5,806 nt of DNA from an uncultured Eubacteriales bacterium (GTDB lineage: Bacteria > Bacillota > Clostridia > Christensenellales > UBA1242): NCBI GenBank assembly GCA_948971535.1, contig CARFEX010000029.1, positions 1-5,806 of the forward strand. The letters run 5' to 3'. The number at the start of each line of letters is the position of its first letter. Positions within the stretch are counted from its first letter, which is position 1. This document shows, one piece after another, positions 1 to 5,497 of the stretch. Both the position numbers and the translations under genes were made by a program. The notes beneath the pieces are model-generated. The model was not told the origin of the DNA and ran no database searches. It saw nothing but the letters and a program-made list of their open reading frames with translations.

Positions 1-305
1 TAAAAACTACAACCAAATTCTCCATATGACATAGTGTTATATTTACCTTTATTTTTGTCATATAACTCAAACCAAATTTCACTAATATTTGTGCATGGGC
101 TAACTATGGAGATATTGTGTTCAAAAGAATTATCTAACTTATCGGTTATTCTTTTATTAACCCCACACATATTTAAAATATCACTATCAAAATCTGGCGA
201 ATCAGAATTTCTTGTTCCAAAGTTTATTTTGCAATTGTGTATTTCAGCGATGCCCAACAATTTTTTTAATGTGTTAATATGTGATTGACTAAATGTTAAA
301 TTCAT
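1..305 (-). CDS. Unknown protein, N-terminal part, runs off the left edge
   Basis: The minus-strand frame opens at ATG (303-305) and stays open for about 101 codons to the window edge, so the C-terminus is missing. The start is well supported: AGGAG lies a few bases upstream (minus strand reads TTAGGAGAAGAATT then ATG), and the ATG shares an ATGA overlap with the stop of the gene before it, which suggests translational coupling. The protein begins MNLTFSQSHINTLKKLLGIA and continues with a polar, Asn/Asp/Ser-rich stretch holding isolated cysteines. I see no signal peptide, membrane segment or motif that I can name. It is the last visible gene of the operon-like run. No function is proposed. 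Confidence 0.75.
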   Translation of the reverse strand, partial: MNLTFSQSHINTLKKLLGIAEIHNCKINFGTRNSDSPDFDSDILNMCGVNKRITDKLDNSFEHNISIVSPCTNISEIWFELYDKNKGKYNTMSYGEFGCSF

Positions 306-820
306 AATTCTTCTCCTAAAAACATTTTTTTAGCAATCTCAACTGCCTTTTCATAATTATCTTTATTTGCAACCAAAATCACTTCACAATCTATATACAA
401 GCACTCTTGATTGTAGTAATCACTTGTTTCATCATCTTCTATGTCTAACCACAATCTATGTCTCTCTAGGTCTTTGTCAACAAATATATATTTTTTAGTA
501 TTTAAGAATGTCTCCCAAATAGGTGGTTGAAAGTATGTCTTGACATAGGTATGCATCTTGCTCACCCATTCTGCTTGTTCTTTGGTTTTGTATAAACGGT
601 CAAAGAGATAGTATTCAGCATACTCACATTCATCTCCATCTTCATCAAAGTAGTTGTATCGGTGTTCCTTTAAACTTCTTGTAATGTCAAAATCAATATC
701 AAAATACCCAAAATCAAAGTCATCATTTAATTTAAGTTCTTTAATACCATCATTAGATTCTAAATAATAAATAGTATTTTGATTTTGAATAAGTGTTTTA
801 AGTTCTTCTTCTGAAATCAT
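302..820 (-). CDS. Acidic hypothetical protein, 172 aa
   Basis: I do not recognise this protein. It is strongly acidic and aromatic, with dense Asp/Glu/Tyr/Phe runs at about residues 33-47 (DDFDFGYFDIDFD), 58-72 and 126-136. It has no signal peptide or transmembrane segment. The C-terminal part has a strand-like segment around 141-151 (LYIDCEVILVA) followed by a probable helix (155-168), which suggests a small alpha/beta protein. Acidic, Asp/Glu-rich phage proteins are sometimes DNA mimics or anti-defence factors, but nothing here shows that specifically. The start has a strong site (AAAAAGGAG, then a short spacer, then ATG). The start overlaps the previous stop as ATGA, and the stop overlaps the next start in the same way, so the protein is probably made in step with its neighbours. 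Confidence 0.85.
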   Translation of the reverse strand: MISEEELKTLIQNQNTIYYLESNDGIKELKLNDDFDFGYFDIDFDITRSLKEHRYNYFDEDGDECEYAEYYLFDRLYKTKEQAEWVSKMHTYVKTYFQPPIWETFLNTKKYIFVDKDLERHRLWLDIEDDETSDYYNQECLYIDCEVILVANKDNYEKAVEIAKKMFLGEEL

Positions 821-1245
821 AAATCTTCTCCTTTTTGGTTTAATTTTTCCATTTTGTCTATTAAAGTTGAGAAAATATTTGTCAATGATTGTCCACCAAA
901 GAAAACATTTCTCATACTCTGTGCTGTTTTCTTTGAATAAAATAATGCTTTATCGTGTTCAATATCTGGAGTGGGTTTTGAGCATATAAAACATCTACAT
1001 ATATCTGGTCTCACTTCATAAATTAAACACTTTTTATTTTTGTTGTCTCTAAAGGGACAAGTTAGGTCTAATCTAGTATCGAGTATTGATAAGTGTTTGC
1101 TTTCTTTTATCCCATTTTTTAGAATATATTTTTTAATTCTATTTATCTCTGTTTGGTCTAAAGGTAGCATATCACTGCAACACTCACCACAATTAGAGCA
1201 TTTGCCATTACATGTCTTGTTTGTAATCATATTTTCAAGTCTCAT
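817..1245 (-). CDS. YkgJ-type cysteine-cluster protein (CxxCxxCC family), 142 aa
   Basis: The family is recognised from its cysteine pattern. The N-terminal cluster is C12, C16, C19, C22 and C23 (CNGKCSNCGECC). A second group is C63-P64, C73, C83, C85 and C88, in the context CPF...CLIYEVRPDICRCF. The C..C..CC plus CP...C.IY..RP..CR.F arrangement is typical of the YkgJ/UPF0153 family, which is thought to bind metal (zinc or an iron-sulfur cluster); its biochemical role is not settled. The extra C85 and C88 add possible ligands. The C-terminal third lacks cysteines and is probably helical. The chosen start overlaps the previous stop (ATGA), with GGGGA upstream; an internal Met at residue 6 lacks a good ribosome site. 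Such proteins are common in bacteria and occur now and then in phages. Its job here is unknown. Confidence 0.85.
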   Translation of the reverse strand: MRLENMITNKTCNGKCSNCGECCSDMLPLDQTEINRIKKYILKNGIKESKHLSILDTRLDLTCPFRDNKNKKCLIYEVRPDICRCFICSKPTPDIEHDKALFYSKKTAQSMRNVFFGGQSLTNIFSTLIDKMEKLNQKGEDL

Positions 1246-1619
1246 AGCATTGTCCCCAATTTTCCATTCAATTCTTTAACTCCAACCATTTCAGATGGTG
1301 GTGTAGGAATTTGAGTTTTTAATGGTCTCCACAAATGCAAACAATTTGGGTGATTATTTATGTAATCTTCTTTTTTAGGATGTAATTGCATAACAACTTC
1401 ATCATCTTTAAAGAAAAGGTCTTTTATTTGACACATTATCTCCCAAGTAGGAACACAACTAGCACAGGATACTGACACATGTTCCCAGTCTCCACCATTT
1501 GAAGCTATTACAAAGTAGTTGTTGCCTTTGATTCTGAACTTAAAAGCACCATTACTTTCATCTCCAACTAGGCCAAAGAAATTAACACGGTTTTTATTTA
1601 ATTCATTCAAATTTTTCAT
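1242..1619 (-). CDS. DUF7694-type phage protein, 125 aa
   Basis: A small globular protein resembling a domain family common in phages and prophages, which I recall as DUF7694; the number is from memory. The recognisable core is residues 44-99: DWEHVSVS, then PTWE.MC.IKDLFF (57-70), DDEVVMQLHP (72-81), DYINNHPNCLHLWRP (85-99). A Pro-rich PTPPSEMVG element follows. Function is unknown. The conserved Trp, His and Cys residues (C52, C55, C63, H80, H90, C93, H95) could form a metal or active site, which is only an inference. The ribosome site AAAGGGG is built from the last codons of the preceding gene (4-base gap), and the stop overlaps the next start as ATGA. It lies directly before the cysteine-cluster gene. 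Confidence 0.8.
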   Translation of the reverse strand: MKNLNELNKNRVNFFGLVGDESNGAFKFRIKGNNYFVIASNGGDWEHVSVSCASCVPTWEIMCQIKDLFFKDDEVVMQLHPKKEDYINNHPNCLHLWRPLKTQIPTPPSEMVGVKELNGKLGTML

Positions 1620-1623
1620 AACA

Positions 1624-1980
1624 TTACCCCTTTAACTTCCTTTCCACATCTTTTAATTCTTCTACAAGAGTTTCGGCATAATATTTTGCTCTGCTTAAAT
1701 ATACTTGTTTAGTATTTATAATTAAGTTGTATATATCTCTTGGCATAGAAAAGATAATTTCTTTTAGTGGTTGATATGCTTCAAATTTGCCAACCAATTC
1801 ATTTTCAAGAAACTTTGGTGATTGAATAATTTCTTTCACAAACCCCACATCTTGACCTTTCATAGTCTCACAAACAACAACATCTCCGACTTTTACTTTT
1901 ACACCTTTCTTGATTTTAAACAGAAAGGTTCTTGCATTAAATTCCTTGTGTGATACAAGAACATATTTTTGATTTTTCAT
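1624..1980 (-). CDS. Small protein with a PSP1-like segment, 118 aa
   Basis: The start is set at 1980 because AAAAAGGAG lies 5 bases upstream of that ATG; an in-frame ATG at 2004 would add 8 residues (MCVKKGEI) that consist of hairpin and ribosome-site sequence. The N-terminal half looks strand-rich. The segment V27-I51 (KVKVGDVVVCET, then KGQDVGFVKEI) resembles the 'GD.VVVET..G...G.V' beta element at the start of PSP1-domain proteins, although the rest of that domain is absent; this likeness is weak. The C-terminal half (about 75-118) is helical and charged, starting MPRDIYNLIINTKQ and ending in a Lys/Glu-rich helix. A binding or adaptor role is plausible but not shown. It follows the DGR target gene, and the position invites comparison with Avd, but it is not an all-helical bundle. 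Confidence 0.75.
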   Translation of the reverse strand: MKNQKYVLVSHKEFNARTFLFKIKKGVKVKVGDVVVCETMKGQDVGFVKEIIQSPKFLENELVGKFEAYQPLKEIIFSMPRDIYNLIINTKQVYLSRAKYYAETLVEELKDVERKLKG

Positions 1981-1985
1981 AATTT

Positions 1986-1990
1986 CTCCT
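1986..1990 (-). promoter_or_regulatory. Shine-Dalgarno site that fixes the start at 1980
   Basis: The minus strand reads AAAAAAAGGAGAAATT and then ATG. AGGAG sits 5 bases from the ATG at 1980, while the alternative upstream ATG at 2004 has no purine-rich site and lies inside the hairpin. The site begins a few bases after the hairpin (1996-2014), so that hairpin could also affect access of ribosomes to this gene. Confidence 0.75.
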
Positions 1991-1995
1991 TTTTT

Positions 1996-2014
1996 TACAC
2001 ACAATTCGTGTGTA
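1996..2014. repeat. Inverted repeat / hairpin just downstream of the DGR variable region
   Basis: A perfect 7-bp inverted repeat. On the coding (minus) strand it reads TACACAC, loop GAATT, GTGTGTA. It starts 11 bases after the stop codon of the DUF6273 gene. In the Bordetella phage BPP-1 DGR a short hairpin or cruciform directly downstream of the variable region promotes retrohoming; the position, stem length and small loop starting GA are comparable. The loop is 5 nt rather than the usual 4. It is a poor terminator candidate: the stem is short, only moderately G+C-rich, and followed by A residues rather than U in the direction of transcription. That it serves a DGR is an inference from placement. 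Confidence 0.65.
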
Positions 2015-2025
2015 TGATTTTTAGA

Positions 2026-2793
2026 TTAAAGGCAAAATGCTGGGCGAACACCGCCAGAATTGCCAGCGCGGCCGTAGCCGGCAACACCATCGCCGCTGAC
2101 ACGGCAGAAGTAAGTGGAGGCGGCAACATTTGGTGAACGTAACCACCACCAATCAGAAGAACCATTTCTGTGAGCAATTCTGTTTTCTTGGTCTTTAAAA
2201 TATTCATATTGTTCACCCTCACCATCTACTGAATAGCTACTATTGCCAAAGACTTCTGACTGACTGAGCAAGAACAACTTATCTTGAGTTGTTTTAAGTT
2301 CTTCACTTTCATTACCAATACTTGTATTTTTATCAACTACTGCTATTACACTCTGTAATTCGGTTGGCAACAACTTAAATAATCGGTTCATATACTCATT
2401 TCGCATTTTGCACTTTTCCCATCCGCCATCATTTGTATATTCACCATTCATTTCAAACTCACCATCTAGCAAATCTTTAAAAGCAAAAGTAATTCCGGCA
2501 TTTTTGTTTTGTTCACTTAATTTGTCATGATTGAAACCAATAATTACCAATTCTGCAGTTTCACCAGTATAAAGAGTTATTGTTTTTGTATCTCCAACTT
2601 CAAATACTTTACTTGCTCTACCATTCTCTGCAATTTCATTGATTTCTTCCCAACTTAAAGCATTAAGATTTGTTTTATCTCCCCTAATTTCTGCCTTAAA
2701 TTTAGTAAAACACTTTTCTATTTTTTCTTGGTTTGTTAAACCTTTAATTCTGTTTTGCAATTCATCAATTGCATTTAAAATTTCTTCTTTCAT
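2026..2793 (-). CDS. DUF6273-type DGR target protein with hypervariable C-terminus, 255 aa
   Basis: Probable ligand-binding protein with a C-type-lectin-like C-terminal domain, the usual fold of DGR targets. Residues 1-37 form a charged helical segment. The DUF6273-like body (about 45-255) shows SWEEINEIAENGRASKVFEVGD (47-68), the strand TITLYTGETAELVIIGFNHD (71-90), GGWEKCKMR (123-131), DKLFLLSQSEVFG (171-183), then WWWLRSP (215-221) and GGVRPAFCL (247-255). Codons 222-250 carry the diversification footprint described in a separate entry. No signal peptide or membrane segment is visible, so export or virion incorporation would need another route. The start has AAGGAG upstream and overlaps the methyltransferase stop (ATGA), implying coupled translation. 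DUF6273 proteins without a DGR also exist, so the family alone is not proof; the codon pattern and the hairpin carry the case. The ligand is unknown. Confidence 0.9.
   Translation of the reverse strand: MKEEILNAIDELQNRIKGLTNQEKIEKCFTKFKAEIRGDKTNLNALSWEEINEIAENGRASKVFEVGDTKTITLYTGETAELVIIGFNHDKLSEQNKNAGITFAFKDLLDGEFEMNGEYTNDGGWEKCKMRNEYMNRLFKLLPTELQSVIAVVDKNTSIGNESEELKTTQDKLFLLSQSEVFGNSSYSVDGEGEQYEYFKDQENRIAHRNGSSDWWWLRSPNVAASTYFCRVSGDGVAGYGRAGNSGGVRPAFCL
2029..2151 (-). other. Putative DGR variable region (VR)
   Basis: This covers the codons from the Trp triplet W215-W217 to the last residue; the true edges need the template. In codons 222-250 (2044-2130) all 29 end in C or T, adenine makes up about 9 of 87 coding-strand bases, and G+C is about 63% by hand count. 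The surrounding gene is AT-rich and uses many A-ending codons. Candidate randomised codons are GTT, GCC, GCC, ACT, TAC, CGT, AGC, GGC, GAT, GTT, GCC, GGC, TAC, GGC, CGC, GGC and GGC, each reachable from AAC or AAT by changing only A. Codons without A would stay fixed and fall at the framework residues S226, F229, C230, V232, A243 and S246. The G+C-rich 3' end (GGTGTTCGCCCAGCA) could serve as the initiation-of-mutagenic-homology site. No template copy was found in the window. Confidence 0.8.
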
Positions 2794-4223
2794 AATTTTT
2801 TCTCCTTAAACATATTTTTAAAAATTGCCATCAATACATTCACAACAATACTATCTCCGGCAAGATGATATAAACTTGCATTGCTTTGGTTTTTAGCAAT
2901 ATTCTCAAAATCTTCATCCTTAACACCCATTAGTCTAAAGTATTCTCTCGGTGTAAGTTTTCTGATTCTGTAGTCTGCAAACACAACTCCTTCTTTAGGT
3001 GTAGTTTGCAAAGTATCACTAATATTTTTGTCTGGTTTAAACCTATCTTTCCCTTTCATAAAGTTTTCGCTATCTAGCATTCCGGGTTGATGCCATTCAA
3101 TATAATTGTCATAGTTTTTAGTGATATCATAATCTTTGCCTTTTATGTTGACTTTGGGTGTCTCTATAATGCATTTAGGGTCTTTATAGTCTCTTGCCAT
3201 AATAGTTGGCATAATTCCATCTTTTGGAGCTTTATTTTCCAATTTAGATACTCCAAAATTAGTTGTTAAAGAACCTTTTATTGCTCTGTCTGACAAATAG
3301 AATTTTTCATCTACATTATCTTCTAATAGGTCCTCAAGTTTTAGTTCTAATTTTATAGGTTCTGGGAAGTGATAGTAATAATCGCCAAGCAAACTTACCA
3401 TAAAACACCTATCTCTGCTTTGTGGGACTCCATAGTTCCTTGCATTTAAGAATGCTCTATAATTTTTGTATCCCAAAGTTTCCAACTTTTCTAACCATTT
3501 TGCAAAATGCTTAATATTTGCCTTACCAACAACTTCCGGCACATTTTCCATAAGCAGAATCTGTGGAAGTTTTGTTGTATCTGGTGGGTTATACCAGTCT
3601 GTATAAGGGGTCATACTGAAAATTCTTGGGTTCTTAGGTTTGTGTCGGTGTGGTATATAACCACTGCATTCATCTAATAACCTTTCTACTTGCCATAACA
3701 TACCAGACCTTGTCCCACTTCCTTTTGCCATTCCTTTTCCAAGTCCAGCAGAGCTTAAGTCTTGGCAAGGAAAACTATATGTCATTATGTAACAATATTT
3801 ATCAGTCTCAACTATCTCCAAGTCCGAACCAGATGTTTGCTGAATATCAACTAAATTATTTGTTGCTTTAATATTATTAAATATTTGCCTTTGCCTAGTT
3901 TCTCCAAGTCTCTTTATTTCTTCTAAAGTCATTGGCTCATTGTAGTCCATGCTTATATTTCTCTTGTATAAATAATCAATAATTTGGTCTTTAGAATAGT
4001 CTTGTGAGTAATCTCTATTGTCTTCTTTAAAATGTGCATCCTTATAAGCTTGAATTGATTTAACTGCCCACTCACAAATTTTGTAATGTTCAAAATTTTT
4101 ATTTAGATATTTTAATGCAAATGCTTGGCTACCATAACCGGCAAATAGTTCTATTAGTCTGATTGGTTTGTCAATTGAAAATTCTTGACTACCATCAAAT
4201 AAACTCATTTGTCCCAAGCCCAT
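2790..4223 (-). CDS. C5-cytosine DNA methyltransferase (Dcm/HhaI-type), 477 aa
   Basis: Transfers a methyl group from S-adenosylmethionine to C5 of cytosine in DNA. Conserved motifs appear in the normal order: motif I (AdoMet binding) IELFAGYGS at 24-32; motif IV SFPCQDLSSAG with catalytic C153; motif VI MENVPEV at 225-231; motif VIII NYGVPQSRDR at 263-272; motif IX KLTPREYFRLMG at 422-433; motif X AGDSIVVNV at 455-463. The span of about 280-415 between VIII and IX is the target recognition domain, so specificity cannot be read directly. There is an extra stretch at about 60-135 before motif IV and another at 185-220 after it. The gene is intact, with AGGTGA upstream of the start. No restriction enzyme is visible beside it, so it looks like an orphan phage methyltransferase, probably protecting phage DNA from host restriction. 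Its stop overlaps the DGR target start. Confidence 0.95.
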   Translation of the reverse strand: MGLGQMSLFDGSQEFSIDKPIRLIELFAGYGSQAFALKYLNKNFEHYKICEWAVKSIQAYKDAHFKEDNRDYSQDYSKDQIIDYLYKRNISMDYNEPMTLEEIKRLGETRQRQIFNNIKATNNLVDIQQTSGSDLEIVETDKYCYIMTYSFPCQDLSSAGLGKGMAKGSGTRSGMLWQVERLLDECSGYIPHRHKPKNPRIFSMTPYTDWYNPPDTTKLPQILLMENVPEVVGKANIKHFAKWLEKLETLGYKNYRAFLNARNYGVPQSRDRCFMVSLLGDYYYHFPEPIKLELKLEDLLEDNVDEKFYLSDRAIKGSLTTNFGVSKLENKAPKDGIMPTIMARDYKDPKCIIETPKVNIKGKDYDITKNYDNYIEWHQPGMLDSENFMKGKDRFKPDKNISDTLQTTPKEGVVFADYRIRKLTPREYFRLMGVKDEDFENIAKNQSNASLYHLAGDSIVVNVLMAIFKNMFKEKKL

Positions 4224-4231
4224 ACACTCAC

Positions 4232-4414
4232 CTACTCTTTAACAGCAAACACTTGCTTTCGGTCAATGTTGCGTTTGGTTTGTTTTAAGCTCCAACCATG
4301 ACACCATGATATAGGAACTAATTGGTCGTTAAAAATTACATATTCATATTTTAAAAGTTCATCAATACTTGTAATAACTTTACCTTTTATTTCTCTTACT
4401 TCTCTTGCTCTCAT
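4232..4414 (-). CDS. Small hypothetical protein, 60 aa
   Basis: A short basic protein, not recognised. It has a Lys/Arg-rich start (MRAREVREIKGKV), a central aromatic, hydrophobic segment (YEYVIFNDQLVPISWCHGW) and a basic end (KQTKRNIDRKQ). It has no membrane segment. It is supported as a real gene by its AGGAG site, with a rather long 10-base spacer, and by tight packing between helicase and methyltransferase (13- and 8-base gaps). Both the previous stop and its own stop are TAG codons embedded in the next ribosome site. The single Cys-His pair (WCHGW) is not enough to call a zinc site. Function unknown. Confidence 0.7.
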   Translation of the reverse strand: MRAREVREIKGKVITSIDELLKYEYVIFNDQLVPISWCHGWSLKQTKRNIDRKQVFAVKE

Positions 4415-4427
4415 TGTTCAATTTCTC

Positions 4428-5489
4428 CTATCCAAATATTTCTTCTAAATTCTTCTTTTCATCTTCACTTAAAGAAGATTCTTCTATTGGAACCATGTCA
4501 TAAAAACATGATTGTTTAGTTGTTTCATAAACAACTGATTTTTCCGGTTCTGGTTTATCTTCATTGATTTTGTCGCATTCATAATAACTATTTGAAATAC
4601 GGTCATATTTAAGACACACAAAACCTAATTTATTAAACCTTGTTTTTAAAACTTCAATAACAGCATCTGCTTGGTCTAATTCATAATTATTCAACCTTAC
4701 AATTGCCTTTAAAGATTTATAAGCTTTACTAGATTTATCCACATTATCTAACCTTATAATGTTTATTGCTGTAGCACCCTTATTTCCAATGGCACTAGTT
4801 CCAGCAATTTCTTCTAGTCTTCTTCTAATAACTCCTACATCGGAAGTTTTTCTATAATGTGCCAATACACAAATGTGAATATCATGCTCTGTTACATATC
4901 TTCTTAATTTCTCAAAGCAATCTTTCTGCTCTTTTATCTCATCAGTTGTAGTTGTCTCAATCTGCATCAAATTATCTAGAACAAAATAATTGATATTTCC
5001 ATTTGTATGGCAATAATCTATTACTTTTAGAATTGTGTTAATAGTCATTCCCAACCTTGTGTCATAGTAGAACAATTTTCCTTTTGTCTTTTCTTTGATT
5101 TTTTGTTCTATCTCTTCACTCACAAAATAAGCACCAACATTTGTGTCTTTGCCATTTTTTTGATAAGTAACATACTGATATTTTTCTTTTCCATACCCAG
5201 CCATTTGTCTATAGGTGTTTTGTTGTTGTTTTTTTAGAGTGCTTTCGCCATAAACACAAAAGACTCTATCTTCTTTGATAATATTATCTACAACTTGCGA
5301 AATGAATGTGGTCTTACCACTGCCGGTCTCACCAGCAACAATACTTATCTCCCCTAATTCCATTCCACCAGTAAGATAGTTAAGTTGACTAAATGGATAC
5401 AATGCCCTTTCTGGCAATTTCCTTTCATAAGGCATGGAACTAAATTCAATAATTGATTTTCTTATTTTTGCTTCATCTATTTGCTCCAT
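4428..5489 (-). CDS. Replicative DNA helicase, DnaB/Twinkle-type RecA-fold ATPase, 353 aa
   Basis: Probable hexameric 5'-3' helicase unwinding phage DNA at the fork. Walker A is GETGSGKT (53-60), preceded by LTGGMELGEISIVAG. E82 in YGESTLKKQ fits the catalytic glutamate position. Walker B is NYFVLDNLMQI (167-177, D172). Motif H3 is HICVLAHYRK (205-214), where His211 replaces the Gln usual in DnaB and resembles the T7 gp4/Twinkle version. Motif H4 is IAGTSAIGNKGATAINIIRLDN (228-249). The arginine-finger region is LKTRFNKLGFVCLKYD (281-296). The protein is shorter than DnaB (about 450 aa): it lacks the N-terminal primase-interaction domain and has only about 40 residues before Walker A. It ends in an acidic tail (from about 305) with no evident motif. 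A primase would have to be encoded elsewhere. The start has TTAGGAG 6 bases upstream, formed with the stop of the previous gene. Confidence 0.9.
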   Translation of the reverse strand: MEQIDEAKIRKSIIEFSSMPYERKLPERALYPFSQLNYLTGGMELGEISIVAGETGSGKTTFISQVVDNIIKEDRVFCVYGESTLKKQQQNTYRQMAGYGKEKYQYVTYQKNGKDTNVGAYFVSEEIEQKIKEKTKGKLFYYDTRLGMTINTILKVIDYCHTNGNINYFVLDNLMQIETTTTDEIKEQKDCFEKLRRYVTEHDIHICVLAHYRKTSDVGVIRRRLEEIAGTSAIGNKGATAINIIRLDNVDKSSKAYKSLKAIVRLNNYELDQADAVIEVLKTRFNKLGFVCLKYDRISNSYYECDKINEDKPEPEKSVVYETTKQSCFYDMVPIEESSLSEDEKKNLEEIFG

Positions 5490-5497
5490 ACTCTCTC

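Noticed and set aside
34..288. Plus-strand open frames at 34-288, 1040-1279, 3087-3269 and 3650-3871
   Set aside because: Each lies opposite a minus-strand gene with better support, lacks a ribosome site in context, and encodes a low-complexity hydrophobic peptide typical of antisense readings of AT-rich genes.
1624..1980. The gene after the target as the DGR accessory protein Avd
   Set aside because: The size is similar, but the N-terminal half is strand-rich (KVKVGDVVVCET) and Avd is an all-helical bundle.
1996..2014. Hairpin as a transcription terminator
   Set aside because: The stem is only 7 bp, and in the direction of transcription it is followed by A residues, not a U run. The next gene follows at once with a strong ribosome site.
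2030..2130. G+C-rich island read as recent horizontal transfer or an inserted element
   Set aside because: The island lies inside an intact conserved domain, has no element boundaries, and the excess follows codon positions (only C or T in third place), which fits adenine mutagenesis better than an insertion.
1995..2225. A minus-strand open frame overlapping the variable region in another frame, giving an Ala/Leu-rich, membrane-like peptide
   Set aside because: It is the shifted reading of the G+C-rich variable codons of the DUF6273 gene; its hydrophobic look comes from GCC/GGC-rich sequence. It has no ribosome site, and the main frame has clear family motifs.
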